Of a stretch of DNA of 64,000 bases, positions 1 through 8,467 are shown piece after piece. The DNA is taken from positions 5,097,001-5,161,000 of the forward strand of contig CP102593.1 of assembly GCA_025666215.1 (NCBI GenBank), in the 5' to 3' direction. Position 1 is the stretch's first letter, and the number at the start of each line of letters is the position of its first letter. The notes beneath the pieces were generated by a model. The model had not been told where the DNA came from, did not search any database, and was given only the letters and a program-made list of their open reading frames with translations. The stretch comes from Xanthomonas campestris pv. phormiicola. Its GTDB lineage: Bacteria > Pseudomonadota > Gammaproteobacteria > Xanthomonadales > Xanthomonadaceae. A program made the position numbers and the translations under genes.

Positions 1-1560
1 GGTCTGGTCGTGGCGCTGGCGCTGATCCCCGAAGCCATCGCCTTCTCCGTCATCGCCGGGGTCGACCCCAAGGTCGGGCTGTACGCTTCGTTCTGCATCT
101 GCGTGGTGATCGCCTTCGTCGGCGGCCGGCCGGGCATGATCTCCGCCGCCACCGGCGCGATGGCGCTGCTGATGGTCGGCCTGGTCAAGGACCACGGCCT
201 GCAGTATCTGCTCGCGGCGACGTTGCTGACCGGCGTGCTGCAGATCGGCGCCGGCCTGCTCAAGCTCGGCGCGCTGATGCGCTTCGTGTCGCGCTCGGTG
301 ATCACCGGTTTCGTCAACGCCTTGGCGATCCTGATCTTCATGGCGCAGCTGCCGGAACTGATCGGGGTGCCGGCGCTGGTCTACCCACTGGTGGCGCTGG
401 GCCTGCTGGTGATCTACGGCCTGCCGTGGCTGTCGCAGCGCAGTTTCGCCGGGCTGGGCCTGTGGCTGCTGGTGCTCGGCGCCGCGCTGACCGCCGGCAG
501 CCTCGATGCGCGTGCGCTGTATGCGGTGGCGGCGGTCGGTGCCGCGGCCCTGCTGCTTGGCCATCGCTGGACGCGCACGCTGGCGCTGCCGCCGCCGCTG
601 GTGGCGATCGTGCTGCTGACCGGCATGGCGCTGTACTTCGGCATCGCCGTGCCCACCGTCGGCGACAAGGGCCAGTTGCCCGACAGCCTGCCGACATTCC
701 TGCTGCCGGACGTGCCATGGACGCTGGAGACGCTGAAGATCGTGTTCCCGGTGTCGGCGACGCTGGCGGTGGTCGGCCTGCTCGAATCGATGATGACCGC
801 GCAGATCGTCGACGACATGACCGACACGCCCAGCGGCAAGAACCGCGAATGCATCGGCCAGGGCGCCGCCAACATCGCCAGCGGACTGATCGGCGGCATG
901 GCCGGTTGCGCGATGATCGGGCAGTCGGTGATCAACGTGCAGTCCGGCGGCCGTGGCCGCCTGTCGGCGCTGGTCGCCGGCTGCGCGCTGCTGATGCTGG
1001 TGGTGTTCGCCGGCGCGTGGGTGCGGCAGATCCCGATGGCGGCATTGGTGGCGGTGATGATCATGGTCTCGATCGGCACCTTCAGCTGGCGCTCGCTGGC
1101 GCAGCTGCGCACGCATCCGAAGAGCTCCAGTCTGGTGATGCTCGCCACCGTGGTGGTGACCGTGGCCACCCACGACCTGGCGCGCGGCGTGCTGACCGGC
1201 GTGCTGCTGTCGGCGCTGTTCTTCGCGCGCAAGGTCGGGCGCATGCTGGCCATTGCCAAGACCGAGGAGGCCGACGGCAGCCACACCTACCGGATCAGCG
1301 GCCAGTTGTTCTTCGCCTCGGCAGGCAGTTTCGCCTTGGCATTCGACTATGCGCACGCACCGGCGCGGGTCACGCTCGACCTGACGCAAGCGCACCTGTG
1401 GGACGTCAGCGCCATCGGCGCGCTGGACAAGGTGGTGCTGAAGTTCCGCCGCCATGGCGCGCAGGTGCAGGTGCTGGGACTGAACGCCGCCAGCGCCGCC
1501 ATGGTCGAGGACCTGGGCACGCACCATCGCGCCGACGCAGGGCCGGCACCGCTGCATTGA
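1..1560 (+). CDS. SulP-family sulfate/anion permease, 5'-truncated
   Basis: The reading frame is open from the first base of the window, so the true start lies upstream and the first visible residues ([16 protein letters not shown]) are already inside transmembrane segment 1. The [11 protein letters not shown] and [10 protein letters not shown] motifs are typical of SulP transporters. About ten hydrophobic segments follow. The last roughly 80 residues form a STAS domain ([22 protein letters not shown]), the cytoplasmic regulatory module of SulP proteins. It probably moves sulfate, bicarbonate or a dicarboxylate across the inner membrane by proton or sodium symport; the substrate cannot be read from sequence. 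No partner gene is visible. Confidence 0.9.
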   Translation, partial: GLVVALALIPEAIAFSVIAGVDPKVGLYASFCICVVIAFVGGRPGMISAATGAMALLMVGLVKDHGLQYLLAATLLTGVLQIGAGLLKLGALMRFVSRSVITGFVNALAILIFMAQLPELIGVPALVYPLVALGLLVIYGLPWLSQRSFAGLGLWLLVLGAALTAGSLDARALYAVAAVGAAALLLGHRWTRTLALPPPLVAIVLLTGMALYFGIAVPTVGDKGQLPDSLPTFLLPDVPWTLETLKIVFPVSATLAVVGLLESMMTAQIVDDMTDTPSGKNRECIGQGAANIASGLIGGMAGCAMIGQSVINVQSGGRGRLSALVAGCALLMLVVFAGAWVRQIPMAALVAVMIMVSIGTFSWRSLAQLRTHPKSSSLVMLATVVVTVATHDLARGVLTGVLLSALFFARKVGRMLAIAKTEEADGSHTYRISGQLFFASAGSFALAFDYAHAPARVTLDLTQAHLWDVSAIGALDKVVLKFRRHGAQVQVLGLNAASAAMVEDLGTHHRADAGPAPLH

Positions 1561-1755
1561 GCGAAGCCGCAGCGCCGGCGCTGCCATTTACGTGCGCCAC
1601 CAGGTGACGCCATTCCCGCAGGGGGCCGATCCGCTACGCAGCGCGGCGGGCGGCCGCCACCGGCGCGGCGCGCAATGACGCCGCGACCACACCGCTTGGC
1701 TAGCATGCTCCGGCGCAGCCGCCCCGGCTGCCCGCCCCGCCCGCGAGGATCTGCG

Positions 1756-2262
1756 ATGCACCTGGAACACTGGCTACTGCCACCGCACGACTGGGTGCCC
1801 AATCATCCATTCCTGCCGGTCCTGCTTTACCGCCAAGCCGGCGGCGATGGCGATGCCGCAGAGTTTGAACGCCGCTTCGCGGCCCATCGCTGGCCGCCAC
1901 AATGGCGCGATGGCGTCTACGACTACCACCACTACCATTCCACCGCGCACGAGGTCCTGGGCGTCGCTCGCGGCAGCGCGCGCCTGGTCATCGGCGGCCC
2001 AGGCGGGCCCGAAGCCACGCTGGCGGCCGGCGATGCCTTGCTGCTGCCGGCCGGCACCGGCCATTGCTGCGTCGCATCCAGCGCCGACTTCCTGGTGGTC
2101 GGCGCCTATCCCGCCGGGCAGGACTGGGACCTCTGCCGGCAGGCGCCCAGCGCCGAAACGATCCAGCGCATCGCCCAGTTGCCATTCCCGCACAGCGATC
2201 CGATCGCCGGCCCGCAAGGCCCCCTCCTCCAGCACTGGAAGATGCCCGAGGGTCCGGGCTAG
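1756..2262 (+). CDS. Cupin-domain protein, YjlB-like
   Basis: A 168-residue cupin. The motif YHSTAHEVLGVARG followed by GPGGPEATLAAGDALLLPAGTGH has the two conserved halves of a cupin barrel, with His and Glu residues placed to hold a metal. The pattern resembles the YjlB family, whose substrate is unknown. The start at 1756 is chosen because GAGGA lies seven bases upstream; the frame also runs further upstream, but without a comparable ribosome site. No signal peptide is seen, so it is probably cytoplasmic. It lies between SulP and a DUF2884 gene with no clear functional link. Confidence 0.8.
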   Translation: MHLEHWLLPPHDWVPNHPFLPVLLYRQAGGDGDAAEFERRFAAHRWPPQWRDGVYDYHHYHSTAHEVLGVARGSARLVIGGPGGPEATLAAGDALLLPAGTGHCCVASSADFLVVGAYPAGQDWDLCRQAPSAETIQRIAQLPFPHSDPIAGPQGPLLQHWKMPEGPG

Positions 2263-2383
2263 ATCCGAGCGGGCTTGCCGACCCGCTGCGGTGCGGGCAT
2301 GACTTCCCGCACCCTGACTTCCCGCAGACGACACGACGCGGCTCAGCACCGATGCTGCGGTCATCGTCAAAGGAACCGCCGCC

Positions 2384-3199
2384 ATGCGCCTGCTGCTTTC
2401 CATATGCACCCTCTCGCTGCTAGGTGCAGCCGCCAGCGCCAGCGCCGGCCCGAAGTTTTCCTCGCAGCAATGCGGTTTTTCCACGCCCTACGACGTCATC
2501 GTCGACCAGACCGGCGTCGCCCTGACACGCAGCGCGGGCACGCCGAAGACCGTGTTCCTGCATGACGGCCGCCTGCAGGTGGACGGCGTCGGGCAGCCGC
2601 TCAGCAATGCCGATGCGCAGCGCGTGCGGCAGATGGAACAGGGCGCGCAGGCACTGATGCCCGAAGTGGCCGGCATCGCCCGCGAAGTGGTCGGCATCAC
2701 CTTCGACGCCTTCGGTGGCGTGGTCGAGGCCATCACCGGCAGCAGCAGCAAGGCGCGCAAGATCGAGCGGCACCGCGACGCCGCCCTCGCCCACCTTGAC
2801 CGCACCCTCGGCAAAGGCCAATGGCAGAAGGAGCCGTTCGACAAGGCGTTCGAAGCCGACGTCAGCGCCGCCGCCGAGGAAATGGCCGGCGCGCTGACCC
2901 GCGGGGTGATGTTCGCGGTGTTCACCGGGCGCGCCGACGCCATCGAGAAACGCACCGACGCGATGGAGAAGGACCTGGAGCGGCGCATGGACGCGCGTGG
3001 CAAGGCGCTGGAAGCCAGGGCCGATGCGCTCTGCGAGCAGGTCGCCGCGCTGGATGCGTTGGAGCAGCAGTTGGACTATCGGCTGCCCGGCGGCAAGCGG
3101 CTGGAGTTGCTGGAGTTGCTGGAGCATAGCCAAAAGCCGACAAGCCCCAGCAATACCGCCTTTGCGGAATTGCAAACATCACGCACTAGGACGCCCTAA
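2384..3199 (+). CDS. DUF2884 (YggN-like) exported protein with altered 3' end
   Basis: A 271-residue protein with an N-terminal signal peptide (LLLSICTLSLLGAAASASA) and a helical, charged body, matching the DUF2884/YggN family of periplasmic proteins of unknown function. An AAAGGA site precedes the ATG. The sequence shows three tandem 9-base units (CTGGAGTTG, CTGGAGTTG, CTGGAGCAT) at 3101-3127. After these, base composition drops and the last about 22 residues (from SQKPTSPSNTAF on) look unlike the rest. The normal C-terminus may have been replaced where the low-G+C segment begins. It is convergent with the dehydrogenase gene, with 45 bases between the stops. Confidence 0.8.
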   Translation: MRLLLSICTLSLLGAAASASAGPKFSSQQCGFSTPYDVIVDQTGVALTRSAGTPKTVFLHDGRLQVDGVGQPLSNADAQRVRQMEQGAQALMPEVAGIAREVVGITFDAFGGVVEAITGSSSKARKIERHRDAALAHLDRTLGKGQWQKEPFDKAFEADVSAAAEEMAGALTRGVMFAVFTGRADAIEKRTDAMEKDLERRMDARGKALEARADALCEQVAALDALEQQLDYRLPGGKRLELLELLEHSQKPTSPSNTAFAELQTSRTRTP

Positions 3200-3244
3200 G
3201 CCCTTCTAATCGCGTCTGTCAAAGAGGCAAGAAGCACTAATCCG

Positions 3245-4408
3245 TCATCCCCAGACCTTGCAGCACGGATCCAGCTCCATAGTCGCCATCTCGTTGGCCC
3301 GCCAACCGAACCCACAGATCGCCAGCACGCCTTGACTGGCCGGCTCAAGGCCAAATGCCTTCTCCAGCGTTGACTCGTTGATCGCCGCAGTGACGTACGC
3401 ACCCAGCCCTGCCTCCGTTGCAGAGAGATACAAGGTCTGTGAAAGATGGCCAGCTTCCAGAACGATGGCACGATAGCCCTTCGCGTGGCGGCGATACTTC
3501 CAAAAGCTACGGTCGTAGCGAGGAACGAGCAGTACCATGACATGTGCGTTGGCGAACCACTCCTGCTGAGCGACCGCGTTCAGCGCGAAAGTAGAGAGAG
3601 GCTCCGGCGATGGACCCAGCGGCTCAAGAGCATGCTCAATACAGTGATAATGATAGAGCCCAGGCGATACGCCCTCCACGTTCTGGACTATCAGATATGC
3701 CTCGACCGGATGCAGGCCTCCACCGGATGGGCTGGTCTTTTTCAAGAAGATCGTGTCCTCCGTGACCTGAACCTGCCCCTGAGCCGAGAAGACACGCTGC
3801 ATCAGCTGCCCAAACAACCTATAAGGCAGTGGTAGCTCCGCATCAAAGTTGCGGCAAGTTGTCCGTCGGGCCAGAAGCGCGTCGAAGTCTGCGTCCTCTG
3901 CACGAGGCAGAGGCAAACGCGATGAAGCGCTTACTCGCGCGTCAGCTTCCACGGGCGGAGCTCCCAGTACCGTACGCAATTCCTGCGCTGTTTCCGTGCC
4001 TGTGTCCCTCATGGCTTGCACTGCGTCCGCGCCGCTCCATTGGGTGAAGGCATGGAATGTGGCAGCCAGTGGGTGCCAATGCACCGACCGCAAAGCGTTG
4101 TCGCGCTCACGATTTTCAGCATGGCGACGACCAGCAGCAACCGCCAATCCCTTCTTCAAAAGCCGCTTTAACGGCTGGCGCGCAATGTCAGGAAGCTCTT
4201 TCGCGTCAATCCATTTGTCAGGACTCAACTGCCCTAACAGCTCCCTCTCCTCGGCATCTACGCTCACCTCAACACGAAGGTGGGGCGCTAACGCTACCCA
4301 TGACAGCGTACGGCGCAAGCCGTCACCGCCGGACAAAAGATCCTGAAGATCGAAAAGGGTGTCCTCGCGAGGCTCTAAGTACACCACCTTACAACGACGG
4401 ATACGCAT
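3245..4408 (-). CDS. SagB/nitroreductase-type putative peptide maturation dehydrogenase
   Basis: A 387-residue protein. Residues 1 to about 170 form an N-terminal domain without a motif I recognise. Residues about 175-387 are a nitroreductase-fold FMN oxidoreductase of the SagB/ThcOx type: RRTTCRNF (181-188), the hallmark SPSGGGLHPVEAYLI (226-240), GLYHYHCIEHALEPLG, and GLGAYVTAAINE near the C-terminus. SagB enzymes oxidise azolines to azoles in thiazole/oxazole-modified peptides. This subfamily is the one called putative peptide maturation dehydrogenase, usually found with an NHLP-related precursor and a cyclase, as here. AGGAAAGG precedes the ATG. No YcaO cyclodehydratase is in the window, so the modification is unknown. 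Divergent from the precursor gene. Confidence 0.85.
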   Translation of the reverse strand: MRIRRCKVVYLEPREDTLFDLQDLLSGGDGLRRTLSWVALAPHLRVEVSVDAEERELLGQLSPDKWIDAKELPDIARQPLKRLLKKGLAVAAGRRHAENRERDNALRSVHWHPLAATFHAFTQWSGADAVQAMRDTGTETAQELRTVLGAPPVEADARVSASSRLPLPRAEDADFDALLARRTTCRNFDAELPLPYRLFGQLMQRVFSAQGQVQVTEDTIFLKKTSPSGGGLHPVEAYLIVQNVEGVSPGLYHYHCIEHALEPLGPSPEPLSTFALNAVAQQEWFANAHVMVLLVPRYDRSFWKYRRHAKGYRAIVLEAGHLSQTLYLSATEAGLGAYVTAAINESTLEKAFGLEPASQGVLAICGFGWRANEMATMELDPCCKVWG

Positions 4409-4431
4409 GGCCCTTTCCTAGTCAAAGCATA

Positions 4432-4445
4432 CAAACGATTGTTTG
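4432..4445. promoter_or_regulatory. Inverted repeat between dehydrogenase and precursor genes
   Basis: CAAAC-GATT-GTTTG sits in the 99-base divergent gap between the dehydrogenase start (4408) and the precursor start (4508). Its position and symmetry fit an operator controlling both genes. The arms are only 5 bp, so chance is possible in this AT-richer stretch. Confidence 0.35.
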
Positions 4446-4507
4446 AAACAACGGAGACCGCTAAATTGGGAGCCAGGCCTGGTCCGGGCCGTTAACAGGG
4501 GGATGAC

Positions 4508-4837
4508 ATGGCGACAAAGAAGACAGGTGATGGAAATGCGGCGCTTCTAGATCTGAAGGTCGCGAGTAGGCTTTTGGACCTACTGGCAACAGACAACGAC
4601 TTTCGCAAGCTCTTCAAGAAGGATCCCCGAGCCGCACTTGTGACAGCGGGCTATCGACAGGATGCCGAAGAACTCGACCGGCTATCGGAGTGCTGCAAGG
4701 TGCACCGCATCGCTCCCAAGAGGCACATCATCAAGTCAAGGGAAGCTCTCCTTGAACTGATGACATCTGGTATGTCACAAAACCCCATTCACTTGAACAT
4801 CGAGAGCAACGCGCCCCGCCGCCCACGCAAACCATGA
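4508..4837 (+). CDS. NHLP-related RiPP precursor peptide (putative)
   Basis: A 109-residue soluble peptide precursor without a signal peptide. Residues 17-49 (VASRLLDLLATDNDFRKLF, then KKDPRAALVTAGY) resemble the helical leader of nitrile-hydratase-leader-like (NHLP) precursors, where a short region with RLL...LATDD-type spacing and DPRAAL is conserved. Two adjacent cysteines lie at 62-63. The C-terminal part (about 75-109) is polar and basic, ends in RRPRKP, and has Ser and Thr but no further Cys. That would limit azole formation to Ser/Thr or to the CC pair. The gene is divergent from the dehydrogenase. Its last 49 bases overlap the 3' end of the convergent cyclase gene. G+C is low. The leader/core boundary cannot be placed. 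Confidence 0.75.
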   Translation: MATKKTGDGNAALLDLKVASRLLDLLATDNDFRKLFKKDPRAALVTAGYRQDAEELDRLSECCKVHRIAPKRHIIKSREALLELMTSGMSQNPIHLNIESNAPRRPRKP

Positions 4838-7395
4838 GGAAGCTCGGAAGGCTTCCAACTCGCGTCGAAAGCATGCAACTGCTCTTCAGCAAGCTTTTGC
4901 TGCCCCGATGAGGCAAGCAGCTCTGCTGCCAACAAGTGCCCAAGAGTGGTGTCAACCACATTGAGTGCTTGTTGGCACCAGCCACAACCGAGTTCGCTGT
5001 AGGCGAAACCCCGATGATTCGTTAGCCACCGTGCTTCGTTCAGCGCCTTGACGCTATCGCCTTCCAGCGCATAGGCCCGAGCCAACACTTCGTGGAGTCT
5101 AAACGGCTCACTGCCATCTTTGCGTGCCTCTAAGATTCGAATGGCTTGACCGGGATCTCCCCCCAATATCTCCTCACCTGCCTCCAAAATTGCATACAAG
5201 GGCACAACGAGAACATTATTCTTTAGGTCTGCCCTTTGTTCCAGTTTGCTAATAATTCTTTGAGCGATCCGCCGATCACCCAAACGCTGAGCCATGATGC
5301 CTGCGGAAATCGCCGCATAGGTATCGTCTACGGCGTCTGCCTTCACATCCGAAACCACAGCAGCGTCGATCGCGCGCACTGACAGATCATTCAGAACACG
5401 CAGTGCGGCACGATCATCGCCTGACATCCATTTGGCCACCGCAAGCGGATACAGCGCAGCTCGGCCTCGCAGCGAATCGGGCTTTACTGAACGGACAATA
5501 TTTTCGGCTGCGGATTCTGCATCTTCCCACTGCCCTTGGTCGAGCAGCAGCGTGACCTTATCGAATGGCACGCTCTTACGATCGTCCATGCCATCCAGCA
5601 ACGAAGTTGCCTCTTTAAAATTACGCTGTGCAGCGCTGGTATTCCCCAGCCGAATACTTGCGGATGTTCCTTGCTTCGCACCCGCCTTCAGCAGCGCCGC
5701 TCTGGCGTCAGCATAGCGATCCAGCGCAAGATACATACGCCCCATCAAATCCCACGACAGACCAGAGAACTCATACTTCGGCGACACGGAAACCGCTGCA
5801 GACTCCAATCCCTGCTTGAAGCGGTTTCGAGCGTACAGAGCGTAACCAGCGTTGGCAGAGGCCTGAAAGAAACTTGGATACATTGCGGCCATCTGCTGCC
5901 ACTTCTCGAGCGCTTGCTGGGGGGCATCCATCTCCGCCGCCCAGGCATCCAGGTACATCTGGTCACGCGGGGCGAGATTTGAGCGCAGCTGCAAGGCCTT
6001 GCGCAGATATTGTTCTCCGCCCTTGAGGTCGCTTACCGCGTTGTGCGCCCGTAGCTGCCCTATATAAGCAAGAGCGAAACTAGGATCAAGCTCCACAGCA
6101 TGCGCATAGAACTCCTGCGCCTTACCGTACTCGCTACGATCGTAGGCTTTTTGCCCCAAGGCATATGAGCGCAACGCATCGAGGTCTTTGGTCGTGACTT
6201 GCGGCAAAGGAGCTGAATTTTTCTCGATCGAGGCAAATGCCTCACCGAGTTTTCCACGCAAACCAGCAGTCACTTTATCGATAGACGTAAGCGCCGAGTG
6301 GATACCACTGCCATCCACGGATTCGGAGTAGACGGTTGTCTGCGTGTGGGGATCGATTACCTCTGCACTAATGCGGACACGGCCGCCGACCTCCGAAACA
6401 GTGGGAAGGATCACTGCCCGCGCTCCGTCACGGATTGCAATCTCCGATGCCACCGCTCTATCCAGTAGCGTCTCGGGATTGCGCCGCATGCGTACTAGCG
6501 TGTCGCGTGTCTTCATGTCCGACAGCAAATTTACATAACGCGATTGCTCTAGGCTGATCCGAAATGCCTGCTCCAGTGAGTCGTCGAGAACCGTTTCGCC
6601 GGTCAGATTCCGCAGATCCCCCACCACCACCCAGTCGCGCTCGGCGAAAGCGATGGCCGGTTGCGGGCGGGTGACGAACCAGGCACCGACCGCGATCGCG
6701 GCGATCAGGCCGATCTCTGCCAGCAACGCCGCCGGCCGCCGCCACAGCGGAATATCCCGCCATGCCTTCGGCGTCGGCTTCGGTGCGCGCAGCGGGGTGT
6801 TGCCGATCTCGCCGACTTCGTAGATCTCCTGCGCGGTCGGCACGCCCTTGAAACGCCAGCGGCCGTGCGATTTCCACAGCAGGCGCTCGCCGCGCTCACC
6901 CAGTTCGCGCGCGGCGCGGTGGGTCAGCGACTCGGCCACCGCCGACAGCAGGATCTGCCCGGGCCGGGCCAGGGTCATCAGCCGCGCCGCGGTCGGCTTG
7001 GCCAGGCCCTCCACTTCCAGCGGCTTGGCGCCGACCTGCACTGCGGCGTCGCTGTTGCGCCAGGTCAGCACTTCGCCCACGTGCAGGCCGGCACGCACCT
7101 TCAATTCCACCTTGCGCTGCGTGCCCAGCTCGCGCAGGCCGCGGGCATAGTCCAGGGCGAAGCCGAGGCCGTCGATCGGCCGTTCGAACAGCAGCAGCAG
7201 GCCGTCGGAACGGTCGATCAGGCGCCCGCGCCAGCGCTGCTGCAGTTCCAGCACCAGCGAGTCGTGCAGCTTGAACAGTTCGGCGGCGTTGGCGTCGCCG
7301 AGCCGCTCCACCAACGCCATCGAATCGCACAGGTCGGTCAGCAGCAGGGTGCGGAGCTGCGGGACCTCGGGCTGCGGCGGGGGGGCGTCGTTCAT
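4789..7395 (-). CDS. Class III nucleotide cyclase, membrane-anchored with TPR sensor half (peptide-system cyclase)
   Basis: An 868-residue protein. Residues about 12-195 form a class III adenylate/guanylate cyclase domain: first metal Asp in LLLTDLCDS (D21), second in LIDRSDGLLLLF (D64), and VRAGLHVGEV (100-109). Basic WRDIPLWRRP precedes one membrane span (about 222-242), which places the N-terminus in the cytoplasm and the rest in the periplasm. Residues about 255-868 contain TPR-like helical repeats. The domain order fits the family named putative peptide modification system cyclase and also recalls the X. campestris guanylyl cyclase XC_0250; both assignments are from memory. Codons up to about 260 have host-like G+C and the remainder is low in G+C, so the gene is mosaic. 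It starts 25 bases after the GGDEF gene ends, probably in one operon. cAMP versus cGMP product is unproven. Confidence 0.85.
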   Translation of the reverse strand: MNDAPPPQPEVPQLRTLLLTDLCDSMALVERLGDANAAELFKLHDSLVLELQQRWRGRLIDRSDGLLLLFERPIDGLGFALDYARGLRELGTQRKVELKVRAGLHVGEVLTWRNSDAAVQVGAKPLEVEGLAKPTAARLMTLARPGQILLSAVAESLTHRAARELGERGERLLWKSHGRWRFKGVPTAQEIYEVGEIGNTPLRAPKPTPKAWRDIPLWRRPAALLAEIGLIAAIAVGAWFVTRPQPAIAFAERDWVVVGDLRNLTGETVLDDSLEQAFRISLEQSRYVNLLSDMKTRDTLVRMRRNPETLLDRAVASEIAIRDGARAVILPTVSEVGGRVRISAEVIDPHTQTTVYSESVDGSGIHSALTSIDKVTAGLRGKLGEAFASIEKNSAPLPQVTTKDLDALRSYALGQKAYDRSEYGKAQEFYAHAVELDPSFALAYIGQLRAHNAVSDLKGGEQYLRKALQLRSNLAPRDQMYLDAWAAEMDAPQQALEKWQQMAAMYPSFFQASANAGYALYARNRFKQGLESAAVSVSPKYEFSGLSWDLMGRMYLALDRYADARAALLKAGAKQGTSASIRLGNTSAAQRNFKEATSLLDGMDDRKSVPFDKVTLLLDQGQWEDAESAAENIVRSVKPDSLRGRAALYPLAVAKWMSGDDRAALRVLNDLSVRAIDAAVVSDVKADAVDDTYAAISAGIMAQRLGDRRIAQRIISKLEQRADLKNNVLVVPLYAILEAGEEILGGDPGQAIRILEARKDGSEPFRLHEVLARAYALEGDSVKALNEARWLTNHRGFAYSELGCGWCQQALNVVDTTLGHLLAAELLASSGQQKLAEEQLHAFDASWKPSELPHGLRGRRGALLSMFK

Positions 7396-7420
7396 GGGCA
7401 GCTCGAGGGCGCGCGTGCGC

Positions 7421-8467
7421 TCAGGTGGATGCGGAGGCGAGATCGTGCCAGTACAACCGGTTGCCGCCGAGGCGCTTGGCCTCGTACAGCGCGGCGTCGG
7501 CGTTGGCGTACCAGTCGTTCCAGTCGGACTGCGGGTCGACCCGGCTGATGCCGATACTGACCGGGCAAATGTGCGGCAGCGGATGCGGCACGCCGAGCAG
7601 GTTCTGCACGGTGGCGATCACGAACTCGCCGATGCGGCGCAGGTCTCCCACGTTGCCGGTGGACACCAGCAGGCAGAACTCGTCGCCGCCCAGGCGGCAG
7701 GCGATGTCGTCGCGGCCGGCGACGGAACGCAGGATGTTGGCGACGTTCTGCAGCACGCGGTCGCCGACCAGGTGGCCGTGCTCGTCGTTGATGTGCTTGA
7801 AGCGGTCGCAATCGATCAGCAGCAGGCCCGGCCCCGGCGAACGGCCATCGCGGCGGCATTCCTGCAGGCGCAGGATCAGGCCGCGGCGGTTGTGCAGGCC
7901 GGTCAGTTCGTCGGTGCGCACCAGTTCTTCGGTCTGGCTCAGCTGGTGGGTGGTGGTGTAGAGATTGTCCAGCGCCGCTTCCAGGTCGTGGTTGCGGCGG
8001 CGCAGCTGGCGGATCAGGGTCTGCTCGTTCATCACCACGCGCATGATGGTACGGCGCAGGAAGTAGGCGACCAGGCCCGGGTCGCGTTCCACCAGGCGCT
8101 GGAAGTCGTCGTGGTCCAGTTCGACCAGCACGCCGTCGCTGGCGGCGATCGCATCGGCGCTGCGCATGTGGCTGCCGATCAACAAGCCGAGTTCGCCGAA
8201 GAATTCGCCGTGGCCGAGATGCTTGACGACCAAGTCCTCGCCGAAATCCAGATCGATCACGCCGCTGTTGATCACGAACATGGCGCTGCCGCCGTCGCCG
8301 CGCCGGAACAGCACGTCGCCGGCACGCACCGTGCGCGAACGGCCGAACTCGGAGAACAGGCGCAATTCCGCGGCGGTCAGCACCGTCAGCTCATTGGGCT
8401 TGGGGGCGACCACAGCAACCGTCGGAATTGTCTCGCGTACATTGGACGCGGTGCTGTCGCAGCTCAT
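7421..8467 (-). CDS. Cyclic-nucleotide-binding diguanylate cyclase (cNMP-GGDEF)
   Basis: A 348-residue cytoplasmic signalling protein. Residues about 28-145 form a CRP-like cyclic-nucleotide-binding domain with the phosphate-binding cassette GEFFGELGLL followed by R102 (SHMRSADAIA). A helical linker leads to a GGDEF domain (about 182-345) with an intact RLGGDEF (258-264) and DELTGLHNRR. I see no RxxD inhibitory site just before it. It should make c-di-GMP when a cyclic mononucleotide binds. The domain order and the neighbouring cyclase match the published X. campestris cGMP pathway (XC_0249/XC_0250), in which cGMP stimulates c-di-GMP synthesis; orthology is inferred. Host-like G+C throughout. 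AGGGGG precedes the ATG. Confidence 0.9.
   Translation of the reverse strand: MSCDSTASNVRETIPTVAVVAPKPNELTVLTAAELRLFSEFGRSRTVRAGDVLFRRGDGGSAMFVINSGVIDLDFGEDLVVKHLGHGEFFGELGLLIGSHMRSADAIAASDGVLVELDHDDFQRLVERDPGLVAYFLRRTIMRVVMNEQTLIRQLRRRNHDLEAALDNLYTTTHQLSQTEELVRTDELTGLHNRRGLILRLQECRRDGRSPGPGLLLIDCDRFKHINDEHGHLVGDRVLQNVANILRSVAGRDDIACRLGGDEFCLLVSTGNVGDLRRIGEFVIATVQNLLGVPHPLPHICPVSIGISRVDPQSDWNDWYANADAALYEAKRLGGNRLYWHDLASAST

Larger units (their letters stand above)
3125..6620. other. Low-G+C segment carrying the RiPP cassette (putative horizontal exchange)
   Basis: Base use here is clearly different from both flanks. Counted by hand, 5221-5280 has 28 G+C of 60 and 4561-4620 has 30 of 60, whereas 7021-7080 has 43 of 60. 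The left edge falls in the last codons of the DUF2884 gene. The right edge falls between about 6600 and 6640, inside the cyclase gene near codons 255-265. No transposase, integrase, flanking direct repeat or tRNA was found. Homologous replacement using conserved flanking sequence is therefore more likely than insertion by a mobile element. Edges are estimated by eye to within some tens of bases. Confidence 0.75.

Noticed and set aside
3245..4408. Reading the dehydrogenase as an ordinary nitroreductase
   Set aside because: The GGGLHP-type motif, the N-terminal extra domain and the neighbouring precursor and cyclase point to the SagB-like peptide-maturation branch.
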